NCBI GenBank assembly: GCA_033964015.1
Contig: CM066913.1
Coordinates: forward strand, 25,632,790 to 25,696,789
DNA length: 64,000 bases
Reading direction: 5' to 3'
Source of the DNA: Scolanthus callimorphus
Lineage: Eukaryota > Cnidaria > Anthozoa > Actiniaria > Edwardsiidae
The notes beneath the pieces were generated by a model that saw only the letters and a list, made by a program, of their open reading frames with translations, was not told the origin of the DNA and ran no database searches. Positions 43,366 through 54,050 of this stretch are shown in pieces. The translations under genes and the position numbers were made by a program. Each line of letters starts with the position of its first letter. The stretch's first letter is position 1.

Positions 43366-43403
43366 AATATATTATTAGGTAAGCTGGATCGTTATGGAAT
43401 TAG

Positions 43404-44690
43404 AGTAGTAATTAACAAATGGTTTGCTTCGTATCTCAAAGGAAGATTGCAGACTACTGAAATCAAGAATTGCATATCAGAGAAACATGAAACACTATGC
43501 GGCGTACCTCAACGATCCGTCCTTGGCCCACTCTTGTTCCTAATTTATATCAATGACAACTCCTCTAAACTACTTGATTTCTTTCTATTTGCTGACGACA
43601 CGAATCTTTTGTATGCTAATAAAAATCTTAAAAATTTAGAAGTAGTAGTAAACAAAGAATTGGACAAAGTTTCAGATTGGCTTATCGCCAATAAGCTTAC
43701 ATTAAATAATTATAAAGAAATCTAACTTTGTTATCTTTCGACCTCACCAAAAAGTACTAATATTTCAACCAACCATCAAACTCTTCGATAATAACTCACA
43801 GCGTCTGGTCACTATTGACCGCAAAATTTTTGTTATATCTAGGACTCCTCATTGATGACCATCTTAGCTGGAAATACCATATTGACAATATTGCTACAAA
43901 AATTAGTAAGACAGTAGGAATAATCGCACGACTTAATATCTTAATAAACCTTTATCGCTCGTTAATTGCACCATACTTGTCTTATGGTATTGATGCTTGG
44001 GGCCGCGCCGCAAAATTGCACATAAACAAACTTCTCATACTTCAAAAACGTGCCTTAGGATTAATGCATTTTTCGGATAAACAACAGCACGCTATTCCTT
44101 TTTTCTTGAATCTAATTTTCTTCCAATACAAATGATCTATTTTGAAAAAACGGCTACCATGATGCATGATGTTTTCAACAAAGTTGCGCCGTTTCTGATA
44201 CAGAAGCTTTTTACTAAAACAGAAGATGTGCATAATTACAGTACAAGGGCGGCCTGCAGTGGAAATTTTTATGTCAAATCGTCAAGACTTGAGATCCAGA
44301 AACTTTCATTTTCACGGTCTGGATCCTGTATTTATAATAGTTTACCAGTAAGCTTGAGAAATGAGAATAAAGCGAATTTTAAACAGCAATTAAGAAAAAT
44401 GTTGATACATTTTTTAGAAACTGAAAACGATTATATTGGTGTGGATAAAATGATCTCGAGGATGCCCAAACTTTCATTCTCTTAATAACATCTTTTTAAA
44501 TTCATTTACTTAATTTTCTTTCCCCTTTTTCTACCTTTTCGCTCTTTCCCTCTAATGAAAAATATTAATAATAATCTGTTTGTAAATCTAATGCCATCCG
44601 CCTCGACTAGTTTTTCTATTTGCGGATGGCGTTATCTTATTTCCCTACTCTATTTATTTGCAAAATAAACTTCTTGTTCTTGATTTCCAA
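43404..44690 (+). pseudogene. LINE C ORF2 fragment 3: RT motif C to 3' end
   Basis: Shows CGVPQRSVLGPLLFLIYIND (the usual G after Q is R here), FLFADDTNLLYAN (catalytic Asp pair, about 43590), LGLLIDDHLSWKYHID, and YRSLIAPYLSYGIDAWGRAA. The tail NYSTRAACSGNFYV...SCIYNSLPVSLRN (about 44250-44350) comes last. Frameshifts fall near 43725 and 44115. The 3' untranslated part ends near GCAAAATAAACTTCTTGTTC (about 44660-44682). Confidence 0.88.
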
Positions 44691-44877
44691 CCGTAAAACC
44701 GCGTTCTGGCTTCCGTCAATCAAACTCTTTTTGATTGGCCAGCGCCTAAGCAGTGCTTAAATGGCTTCCTGTCGCGACAGCAACGGTTATGTGCTTGCCA
44801 ATCAAAACGCACAAAGAGTAACGACGAAAAGACTCGGAAGTTTGATTGACGGAAGCCAGAAGGCGGTTTGACGGTTG
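44690..44877. repeat. Foldback element after LINE C
   Basis: CTGGCTTCCGTCAATCAAAC (44705-44724) is inverted at about 44848-44867, with outer pairing of CCAACCGTAAAACCGC and GCGGTTTGACGGTTG. The loop is about 120 bases. Confidence 0.8.
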
Positions 44878-44884
44878 AAAATCC

Positions 44885-44919
44885 TTAGCGAGAGTTCGCA
44901 GAATTATGAAAAACGCAGT
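44885..44919 (-). repeat. Right partner of the 36 bp inverted pair
   Basis: AGCGAGAGTTCGCAGAATTA and TGAAAAACGCAGTAA form the reverse complement of 38318-38353 with one or two changes. With the left copy it encloses LINE C and the foldback. Confidence 0.75.
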
Positions 44920-44971
44920 AACCAAAAGTTTAGAGAAAATTCATTAAGTAATATTTAAAAGCCGACTATGA

Positions 44972-45050
44972 GGACTTGACGGGATTTCAAAGTCCGCGCA
45001 TTTAGTTCGGCTGGAAATAATTGCGTGGGCTTTGAAATCCCGTCAAGTCC
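44972..45050. repeat. 79 bp palindrome
   Basis: GGACTTGACGGGATTTCAAA is inverted at 45031-45050 with further pairing toward a 20-base loop. It directly precedes the TIR element at 45072. Confidence 0.85.
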
Positions 45051-45071
45051 GAATAGGAGGCTTTTGAATTA

Positions 45072-45834
45072 CTTCAAATACTCAATAATTATTCATGACC
45101 TAATTAGCCAACACAGAGGGAAAACGATCAATGTTGAAACATCTCCATTCATATTTTTTAGTCATTTGAAATACTCAGATAATAGCCTGTGACATAATAT
45201 TTAATCACCAACCCTTCTGTACCCCACCCAAACAGGATTTATCAATATAATCACATTTTTCCATAAAGCCTGTCCCACACGGAAGTTGGCGGCGCACATG
45301 CATATAGTCTGGAACAAGGTCCTTTGTATTCTGTTTCTCCTAGAGAGGAGACCCGTGTTCTCACAGTTTCTACAGTCTGCCATTGTACGGCGCAAAGACT
45401 GAGTAGTACAAAAACATTTCGATGGCGAGGGCCTTGAAATTATGAACTTGGATTGCGTCACTAATCATGCGCAGAATTGAAAAGTTCAAGAGTGTTTCCA
45501 TAAAGCCTGTCCCACATGGAGGTTGGCGGCGCACAAGCATATAGTCTCGAACAAAAATTCTTTGTATTGACTTCTTCGAGAGAGGAGACTTTTGTCTTCT
45601 CACGGAGCGGTTCCTACGGTCTGCCTTTGCACGGCGCAAAGAATAACTAGTAGAAACTTTTCGAGGGTGAGGACCTTGAAATATGAATATTCATAGTTCA
45701 AAGGTCCTTGGACCTTGAAAAGTTTTCAAGTCCCACTTGCAGTGACTTCCTGGGATTTCAAGGTACTACACGTGGTACAAAATGAGAGCTCTGGTTGGCT
45801 GATTAGGTCATGAATAATTAATGAGTATTTGAAG
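45072..45834. mobile_element. TIR element with internal 190 bp duplication
   Basis: CTTCAAATACTCAATAATTA and TTCATGACCTAATTAGCCAA at the left are inverted at 45792-45834 with two changes. Inside, a block starting CCATAAAGCCTGTCCCACA occurs at 45257-45443 and again at 45497-45690 in the same orientation, about 80% similar by eye. The overlapping minus-strand frames (86 and 89 codons) come from this duplication and have no motif. Confidence 0.8.
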
Positions 45835-45970
45835 CCGATTTCAAAATCTCTTACCGCAAAATTCATCCCAAGGTATACAACTACTTGTTTGCCAAATTTG
45901 ATGCCAGGAAAAGCTTTTGATTTTCCACAATGAACATCGAAGAAAAAGAAAAAAAGAAAGAAAAAAAATT
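45835..45970. other. Short spacer
   Basis: Ends in an A/G-rich run. No feature is supported. Confidence 0.3.
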
Positions 45971-46454
45971 ACGTAGCGGATAGCGCCTGGTAAAATTTCA
46001 AAGTTCACCACCTTCTTCCTAGTTCCGCTCTAGATTCTAAAGCTGCTGCAGTTTTCATCGGCTGTAGTTCTTATTGAAATTTCACCCCGGTTTTCACATT
46101 CCAGCATGGACAAGTGTACCAACTCTTTTATGGTTTAGTGAACCGAACCTGTCACGTTTAGCTCTGATTAGCTCTAGAAGGACGTTTCGCAGTAAAAGAA
46201 GTAAGTTTTGTCTAATCGCCATCTTATCCAGCAGGAACTGGAGTTGATTGGCTCGGCTGGGTGCGAAAAAAATGAAAATTAGAGGCGCGCTACAGAACTA
46301 GCGTGACCGGTTCCGCTCATTGATCCCCTACATGGAATGTGAGAAATAGACTAAATCCTATAGAAATCTGCAACTACAGCAGCTTTAGAATCTTGAGTGG
46401 ATCTAGGGAGAAGGTGGTGAACTTTGGAATTTTACCAGGCGCTATCCGCTACGT
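45971..46454. mobile_element. MITE with ~90 bp TIRs
   Basis: ACGTAGCGGATAGCGCCTGG and TAAAATTTCAAAGTTCACCA at the left are inverted at the right end (TGGTGAACTTTGGAATTTTA, CCAGGCGCTATCCGCTACGT). Pairing continues through TCTAGATTCTAAAGCTGCTG. Length 484 bp, non-coding. Target duplication not clear because both flanks are homopolymer-rich. Confidence 0.9.
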
Positions 46455-46895
46455 ATTTTTTTTTTCTTACGCGGACAGCATCTCGCTATTATAGTCAATT
46501 TTAAGTTAAGAGCGCGCAAATCGACTGATTTCGGAAGTCCTGAAATACTGTTTGTGGGACACGATCAGTTCCCGCGGGAGAAGCTTTCCATCGCTGATTG
46601 GTATCTCCAGATAGCGTGAAATGGCTTCATTGTTTGATCGGAACTATGAATTGCTTTTCTCATTTCGGTTTATCCGTTTGCGTTTTACTTTCCTGTTGAA
46701 GTCTTTTGGCCCGTTATTGTATTGTGTTGGTGTTTAGAGCGTTTATACTCCCTCGCTGTTTCGTTGGGCTGTCTCGTAATATTTGCATCCCTAACTTAAC
46801 TACGTTAGCCTAGAATTCTAATTATCTGCTTATACGTAATATGTTTTTATGGTCATTGACTTTCGGCAGTCAAAGTTACGTACTAGAAGTATTTA
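46455..46895. other. Unannotated stretch
   Basis: No supported coding region or repeat. Confidence 0.35.
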
Positions 46896-47685
46896 TAGTC
46901 CAGTCATTTTGTGAAATGACCCACAACTAATTGCAACAGAAAGTTGCTCAACGGTTTTAGGGCCATAAAGTCAACCTAACAAACATACTAAAAGTCCTAA
47001 AAAATCCATGTAGGGGAACAACTCAAAATTCAAGTTTAAAAAGACAACACAATTTTCTTTTGTTGGCGGCCATCTTGTCCTTTGTTATTAATGAGTTTTG
47101 CCGCACTTACTTTTGCGAAGCTTTTGATATTCGCTATACTGTACAGTATTCCCAGCTAAGTGTTTAAATTTTTAGTGGTTAAAAATGGACTCATTCGTGT
47201 TATATATACTTTGTTAGGTATGTTATTTTTGCAAACTACGCTTTGACTAAGAGAAATTTCCAGTGTCATAATTCCAATACAGTGCCTGACTAGGAATCTT
47301 GAAACACGTTTCCATAAACAACTCAATAATTCTTAATAATGGATTCGGTTGGCAAACATCAATAGACTCTATACAAGGGGTAATTTCTATGTAAAGGAAA
47401 GCGTTAGAATATTTACCTGTAACGCGTTACAGTCTAGAACTAGTTTCATCAGCGTAGAGCTATAAGTGCCGTAAACCTCATCAATAACAAAAGCCAATAT
47501 GGCGAAGAAAGCTGTTTCCGATTGCTTTGAATAAATCCCTTTTTTCGAGATGTTGCCGTATCGGGATTTTGGACGACTTTTGATATGTTATCAAGTGAGT
47601 ATAATAGAGTCTAAATCCGTTGAGATTTGTACTGTTGCAATTTGTTCCGGATTAGCCTTATTATTCACGTAAAATGATTGGACTA
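46896..47685. mobile_element. Second TTA-duplicating TAGTCCAG element
   Basis: Begins TAGTCCAGTCATTTTG and ends AAAATGATTGGACTA, with TTA at 46893-46895 and 47686-47688. The end sequence and duplication match the element at 6433-7367, whose interior also contains TAGTCCAGTCATTTT at 6613. Non-coding, 790 bp. Confidence 0.85.
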
Positions 47686-47695
47686 TTAGAGTGCA

Positions 47696-47895
47696 TTCTA
47701 CCGGTAAAGACAGCAAGAGTCTGTTTATTTGGCATCCAAATACTTTTGTTTATCTCGGCTAAGGCCGAGAATATTTTTGCAGTCAAAACTAGTATTCTAC
47801 CGGTAAAGACAGCAAGGGGGCTGTGGATTGTTACCGATTAAGACAGCAAAGGGGCTGTGGTTGAATTTAGATTGCTACCGGTAAAGACCCCCCAC
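47696..47895. repeat. Imperfect repeats of TACCGGTAAAGACAGCAA
   Basis: The word occurs at about 47699, 47793, 47831 (variant TACCGATTAAGACAGCAA) and 47876, three of them followed by GGGCTGTGG or a related end. Four dispersed units in 200 bp. Confidence 0.8.
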
Positions 47896-48234
47896 CGGTG
47901 CGGTTTAAAAATGCAATCAGCCAATATATCTTTTGCGACCCACCCACCTCCCTTGGTATAGCGGTTGACAGCCTAGCCCCGCTTCGCTGCATACTCATCA
48001 CATCTGCAGTCGCGAACCATTCCCATAACTTAATCTCCCGCGATGAGGTAATGAGTATGCAGTGGAAAAGGGTTACTATTCACAGCATATTATTTCATCA
48101 CTGACTTGTATTTGGCATATTTTCAAGACTAATTGCATTTCTTAAAATTATACTTGAATAACTGGAGGTCAAAGTACTCATTACTCCATACATTATCTGA
48201 AAATTGGACTTCGCATCACGCGCTTACAATACAA
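47896..48234. other. Unannotated stretch
   Basis: No supported feature. Pairs of TGCATACTCAT / ATGAGTATGCA (47989 and 48052) form a small inverted repeat. Confidence 0.35.
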
Positions 48235-48918
48235 CCCGGCGTAACAAATCGATAGAAATCGATCATCGAAATCTGATCGATAAATCGATATTTGTCGATC
48301 AGATTGACCGATCATTATCGATTAATATCGGCAATTGATAAAAATCGATAGTCACAGCCATCCCCAACAGATCGATAAAAATCGATATCACTTGATATCG
48401 AAAGTATAGCATAACACAGTTCCAAAGATAAAAGTTATTTTAATTTTATTGTGTCTCGACCAAGAACGCAGCAGACGAGCAGCAAACTATACCATGCTAT
48501 TAAGACAAAGATCCGAGAAGATTCTGGACTACTATATACCCCAATACTGTGGGGACCAGAAGCTGAAACTCTGCCCGCTCACGTTTTTGTTGTTTCTCAG
48601 GAAACTCGATCTTTTAAATTCTTTGGACCTCGAGCCTCTGGTTTCCAAGGTAGACTACCCGGATCCGACTACCCAAGACTAGAAGTGGAATTTCTTCTAT
48701 TAGAGGCATCTTTTCAAAGAATATCGATACATTAATCAATCCTGTGCCTGTCGATAAAAATCGATGAAAATCGATATAATTATTGAAAAATCGATAATCA
48801 CAACAGAGCTAGCGATCAATTTTTATCGATAACCGATAAAATCAATCGATTAAAATCGATTAGTATCGACAAATATCGATTTTGTTGGGTTATCCATTTA
48901 TCGATTTGTTACGCCGGG
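48235..48918. mobile_element. ATCGAT-rich TIR element with 7 bp target duplication
   Basis: Ends CCCGGCGTAACAAATCGATA and its reverse complement TATCGATTTGTTACGCCGGG are perfect. AATACAA stands on both sides (48228-48234 and 48919-48925). The outer 170-190 bp at each end are packed with ATCGAT and AATCGATA words on both strands, more than twenty in total. The middle (about 48415-48715) is free of them and holds a 94-codon frame with LYTPILWGPEAETLPAHVF, which I do not recognise. Dense subterminal motifs are typical transposase-binding regions. The 7 bp duplication does not fit the common 8 bp hAT rule exactly. Confidence 0.9.
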
Positions 48919-49829
48919 AATACAAGATATCGAGTTCAATTTTTCTAGCTATGTTTAATTTGTCAACCTTAATTGATATTCAGACCATATCTTTTTGTAG
49001 CCTCGCCGAAATGTCTGAAGGGAAAAATATGTAAACAATGACATCAGCTGGAATCGGCCTATATCTCAATAATAAGTAATAACTTTATTTCTGTAGCGAC
49101 ATTAGCATGACACTCCTTTATACATAGCATTATAATATGAACTGTAAATAGCATTCAATGATGTTCCTGTATATCGGCCATTCCATGTGACTCACGTGAC
49201 TGAGTAACGAAGTTCTAGCTTCCCGAGGGCTTGTTCGCGAGTTCTTTCGAAATCCTACAGCAGACTGTTCAATTTGGTATTGCTGTTTCTTCAAAAGTGA
49301 TTTTGGTGTTTTCATTGACACAGAAAAGTGTCATTTCTGTGGAATGGCCCATATGTGCTATAGTCTACTTAGTAAAAGATAAAATCCTCTTGTGCCCTTG
49401 GTCTAATACATCTCCCCGATCTGGACTCGCGATATCCTGAAAGGCAGGCACGCTTTCGCTACCAGTGTCACCTATCAGAATCCCCTCTTGTATTCACTTT
49501 GAATCTCTAATTCCTCCAGGCTTCCTCCTCACTGTCTTCCCTCGTTCTCGTTGTTGTCTTGTGTTCTTAGTACGAATTTACTGATGTCAATTATTTTCAT
49601 TCAAGACTTCTTTTAGGTGAAGAGCTTGTATTAACTACTATACCGAGTAAACAAGCTTTATTGCGAAGGCGAAGCATTCGTGGCTCACCATGAATGAAAA
49701 GCTGCTGAAAAAGGGCAGTAACTTATATGTAGCCCAAAAGACGTTATTGGAAGCGATAATAAAACGAAGGGCTATTCCTTCGGCGAAATGGAGCAAGCAT
49801 GAATGAATGAATGACTCGTTTATTATACC
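48919..49829. other. Unannotated 0.9 kb stretch
   Basis: Short frames on both strands without motifs. No repeat ends were recognised. Confidence 0.35.
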
Positions 49830-50325
49830 TCTTGCAGTGTTTGTGGCACTGAATTACAGGTACAGGCCAGGCAATTACATATTAACATTTAAATATTGGG
49901 CAAATTTGTTAGTAGCCAGGTGGCCAAAGCGGTCAGTATTCGTACTTTTTGTTGTTATCATGTTTGTATATCTTAGATTGTATTTTGTTTCCCTGGTGAC
50001 AAGCCGGCTCCTGACGAGGTTATACAAAGGGTTTGATTGTGTTAATGACTTAACAAATTTTTTGCACGCTTCATCGCGCCTATCAGCGAGCGTGGCGATG
50101 TTAGCGGCAGATAAAGCCTCTGCATATGCTAGGTCTGGGAGCACTATGGCCAGCGCGCGTTTCTGGACCCCCTCTAGAGCATGCGAGAGGTTTTGCGGCA
50201 AGTTTGCAAATGCAGGAGTAGCATACTCTAGAAGGGGTCTGATGAGCGTGCAGAACACCCTGACCAAGTCATTTTGGGAGACACCAGAGCGCTTAAGCGT
50301 TCTGAGAGCATACATTCTGTGGTTG
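49830..50325 (-). pseudogene. LINE RT C-terminal fragment (LINE D, same family as LINE E)
   Basis: The minus-strand frame of 146 codons reads MYALRTLKRSGVSQNDLVRV, LLEYATPAFANLPQNLSHAL and EGVQKRALAIVLPDL, the region C-terminal to the RT thumb in CR1/L2-type LINEs. The part up to EGVQKR is clearly similar to LINE E (LYAIRTLKRCGVAVSEIVKV...ALENVQKR), so it is a second, 5'-truncated copy. It ends near its stop at 49875. No other domain is present. Confidence 0.8.
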
Positions 50326-50651
50326 GCTTTCTATCCTTAGCATGGCTTTCTATCCTTAGCAGTACCGGGAGACGATCCTCCCGTGGACATTACGATCTAT
50401 ATGCCGGCGTTACTGAATCCTGGACCGATTGCAATCAACGCTGCCCCGAGTGAACCCGCCATTTCAAACTCAAGTTTGCATAACCGCCAAACATTGCATT
50501 ACACGAGAAGCGAACTCTTTAACCCGCCAAAAATCGATGCTCGATCTGACAGAACCTTCGCCGTATTAAAGGAGAACGGCATATTCAAATACCGGGGCTG
50601 CCGTGCAGGAAAAAAGAGGGAGAATATGAGCATTCGCTCATTATCTGGCTA
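50326..50651. other. Unannotated stretch
   Basis: Contains a 19 bp tandem pair (CATGGCTTTCTATCCTTAG at about 50322-50359). One plus-strand frame of 109 codons has no recognisable motif. Confidence 0.35.
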
Positions 50652-50783
50652 TTTAAAGGCCCATCACCAACCGGGAGCCTTTGCGCCCCGTTTTCTTTTG
50701 TTTTCAAATTGATCCATTGTTTTTCGGATGCTCTGATTGGCTAAGAGTCCGCAAAGGCTGTCGGTTGGTGATGGGCCTTTAAA
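50652..50783. repeat. 132 bp foldback MITE
   Basis: TTTAAAGGCCCATCACCAAC is inverted at 50764-50783, with further pairing of CCTTTGCG and CGCAAAGG inside. Confidence 0.88.
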
Positions 50784-51508
50784 CTGCGACGTACCTGTAC
50801 TGAGATAAAATTAGAGAAAAGCGGCGACTCTCGCCAGCCCAAACAACGCAAACCAACCAAAATGAAACACAACTCCAGAGCTCTTGGAAACTACTTCTCT
50901 TCTCTGTTGATTGATTATTTTTCCCTCGAACTTATACCTTACATTTTACAAACATTACATAATTTATATTGTTCCAGCTTGGTATTTACATATCTTTCTA
51001 AACGATGATTACATAACTATTTACATTCCTTAAGCATAACTATTAACATTCCCCGGCGTAACCATCCACATTCCCCATTATAATTATTTACATTCCCCGG
51101 TATAACACAGTAGTGTTATTACATTCCCCAGCATAACAAACGTACTGAGATATTTCCTTGCCTGCCAAACGTACTGTGGGGGTGCTAGGTCATAACATTA
51201 CCCCCTTCCGGTCCCGGACAGAACTACGTTTTGCTATAACAAAGTAAATTGGTCTACTCTAATGCACACTATTTACTTGGCGAGTCTTGCTTGTCAGCAG
51301 CCCGGTGAATAGTCACGCTGCGCCCTCCCCCGTCCCAAGCGGCTGCTTTCATTCGACAGGTTTCTGTTTCCCTTTGTTTTCGGTTACGTATTTGAAGGCA
51401 GCTCTCCGCCAATCAGTGGTTGGCTATTGACGCTAAACCAATCGCAATGGAGGGAATGCATGTGACGTTTAATTCCCGCGAAAACCCTGCCCGAATTCGC
51501 CCGATAAT
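50784..51508. other. Spacer with CATTCCCC-type repeats
   Basis: CATTCCC(C) followed by GGYRTAAC-like text recurs about five times between 51026 and 51140. A possible promoter for the plus-strand gene at 51509 would lie here, but no specific element can be named. Confidence 0.4.
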
Positions 51509-52580
51509 TTGTTGTTTTGCGATGGAAGAAACTCAAACGAAAATCCCGAAGAGCAATGGAAATCAACGTTAGATTTAGCTGCAATAATTCGATCATCATT
51601 GGATTTTGATGTGAGTGAATATTCTGAGGACAAAGATTTATTCGTTTGCAACAAGTGTTACCAACAGTTTATTAAGTTCGATAGAGCAGAGAAAAAGCTT
51701 CTAGGACTTAAGCACGAACTACGGGAAACCTTTAGCAGAAGAGAACATCTAAGAAAAAAGGGATTAGCACGGGAAAAAAACAGAGAACGTAACCGTGATC
51801 GTTCAAGGTAGTGAATCGAAATGCCTTTGCTTCGCATCCAATGAATACAATGTTGCCACACCAATCGCACATCCAACTCAGCTCTCCTACCGAACGTTAG
51901 TTTTCTTTCCACCAGGAATCTCACTCATAAGAACCAACAACCGTGCTTTAGCTGTCCTTGGGCAGGCTCATCCCAGTGTTTTATATCCCGCTGTTCATCG
52001 CAACCAGCCAGTAAGGGAAAACAAAACCACGAACGCTTCCCAGACCGCTGTAAAACTACGAGTAGATTATCCCAGTAAAACTGTCAACAAAACCCTGACA
52101 TGCAGTGTATTTCACGGTATTGGCAGGGCGCTAGCTCATGGAGTACCTTCACAGATAGCTAAAGCGATGATGAATTGCCCAAGTGTGCGCACTCATGTTG
52201 TCACCAATCTTCTGAAAACTGTTTCAAAAGAAGTATCTGGACTGTGTTCGAAAAGTAACCCGTCACTCCTACGAAAAACGGGCAAAGAAGATTTTAAAAA
52301 TTTCGACTTGTGTGCAAGGAGTGGCAAGAGAGGGCTACATTGTTTTATTCATTTCTCTTATGCTGTGCTGCCAACCGAGCAACAAAAAACTGCACTTGGT
52401 TTGTATTGACAGGCAACTATTTCCAGATTCAGGAAGTTAAAACTTTTAATTCAAACTCCATCATATTGACAAAGCTTGATGAGCTTGGTAAGGATCATGA
52501 CTTTGACCTTGTCCAGGTCAGGGATCAGATTTCAGAAGACGCTTTTGAACATTTTCTAACGCTTGGGAAAGATAGAGTGG
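51509..52580 (+). pseudogene. Zinc-binding TE-associated gene, two or more exons, decayed
   Basis: Exon 1 (51509-51811) has an acidic lead and DLFVCNKCYQQFIKFDRAEK, a C-x2-C treble-clef-like end. It then turns Arg/Glu-rich and ends at AAG before GTAGTG. An intron of about 105 bp with acceptor CCACCAG leads to exon 2 (from about 51915), with HPSVLYPAVHRNQ, KLRVDYPSKTVNKTL and SGLCSKSNPSLLRKTGKEDF. A frame change near 52305 continues as VCKEWQERATLFYSFLLCCA. I remember similar proteins repeated many times in sea anemone and coral genomes, usually beside transposons. The function is unknown. The 3' end runs into LINE E near 52580. Confidence 0.55.
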
Positions 52581-53218
52581 GAGGTCTGCATATACAACAT
52601 TTGCATATTCTATGATAGATGTGACAAGCGCACAATAAACTTTGACAATCTCTGAGACGGCGACTCCACAACGTTTTAACGTTCTGATCGCATAAAGTGT
52701 ACGATTAGCTTTCTTAATTATATAATCACAGTGGGATCCCCAAGTCGAGTCGTAAGAAACATAGACGCCGAGGAACTTGAATGACTTGACGCACTCGATT
52801 AAGGAACCGCCGATAACAAGAGGGGGGCAACTGTAACTATTATAATTAAGAAAGTTAATCATCATGGATTTGCACTTTTTTGGGTTCAGACACATATTGT
52901 TGCGAACGGCAAAATCTTGGATCTCATTAACAATATTACTAAGAACAGATGGAGAATTCCTAGGGATTACCTCCATAACCGTGAGATCGTCAACGTATTT
53001 GACTCTCGCGCACCACCCTGACACAAGGTCATTTACCATTATGGCAAATAACAGGGGGCCCAACCGGGTCCCCTGGGGAATTCCCCCATTTAGTTCGAGT
53101 AACGATGAACAAGATGTTGACAGTTTAACACATTGAGAAATGAGGCAATCCAGCGGACTAGGCAGGGGTGAATATCAAAGGACTGTAATTTACTGAGTAA
53201 GATTTGATGATCAATTAA
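52545..53218 (-). pseudogene. LINE E ORF2, RT palm to thumb (left of transposon Z)
   Basis: From the TTAA at 53215 the minus-strand frame reads LIDHQILLSKLQSFDIHPCL, VRWIASFLN, then after a frameshift near 53100 GGIPQGTRLGPLLFAIMVND, VKYVDDLTVME (YVDD catalytic motif, about 53000), LNPKKCKSMMI and FKFLGVYVSYDSTW. It ends at ALENVQKR near 52545. The frame is the direct continuation of 61115-61501 across transposon Z. CR1/L2-like. The 3' end is missing, cut by the zinc-binding gene region. Confidence 0.87.
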
Positions 53219-54050
53219 GAGCGGCTGCCTGTAGGGATCGAGAACCGCATTTCACCGACCATTTGGTCGCACTTTTGATATTTCGTCAAAGGATACCCTT
53301 TGGGCGACTGTACTCGAAAATCATTTTAAAAAGTTTCGGCGAGTTTTAATTTTCGAGAAAATCGAAAGAGTTTGAAAATGCGGCCTTGTAATGGTCGCAG
53401 GCCGACGAAAGGTCGCGATATTATAGGTCCTTGGACGAAGCGCCGTAAACGGCTTAAAATAATTCCAAATATCTTCAAACTTCCCACAAATCTAGACCCG
53501 CTATCCTAGAACAAAAGTGTGTAAACCGAAATTCCCGAGTCGCTCACTGGTTTTTATAACAGGTGCGTTTGTAAATACTATCCGAAATCACCGTGAATGC
53601 AATGCTTTTGTTAAATGTACAAAAAGTGCTCCTGGTACATAATTTTTCCAAAATACAACCTAATCATTCGAAAGATAAAGGATTGAAGTTCATTTTTGGA
53701 AAGTTTCAGCCTTTAATGGGAACTCCTTCTTGCTTTGGGAAAACCGACAAAAGTACCATATTAGCGGGTCAAATTTCACGGCTTCATTCAAGCTTCATTA
53801 CAAAATCTTGACTTTTGCCCTCCCTTGGTGTCACAAAAGTCACATATCTGGCCTAAGACTGTAGATAATAGTTCTAGAAAACTATTCAGAGTTTTCCAGG
53901 ATCACAATTTACTTCTTTCTGTTATCAGTAAATTTATTTATTGCGGTGCTGATTGATTTTTGCATCTAATTAGCAAATGATACGTGAATTCTAAGTTGGA
54001 AATCAATTCAACTTTTTACCGGAGGGGAAAAAGTACACAACTCTACGTTT
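53219..54050 (+). repeat. Z left terminal inverted repeat
   Basis: About 830 bp, uninterrupted. It contains CCGACCATTTGGTCGCACTT near the tip and TGATTGATTTTTGCATCTAA near the inner part, both found in reverse at the right. Frames inside it are mirrored in the right TIR and have no motif. Confidence 0.9.

Noticed and set aside
49807..50340. Plus-strand 177-codon frame
   Set aside because: It is the shadow of the minus-strand LINE RT C-terminal frame.
53593..53811. Conserved 72-codon peptide also found at 59655-59858
   Set aside because: The similarity is the TIR of Z in both places; the frame differs near the ends and has no start context.
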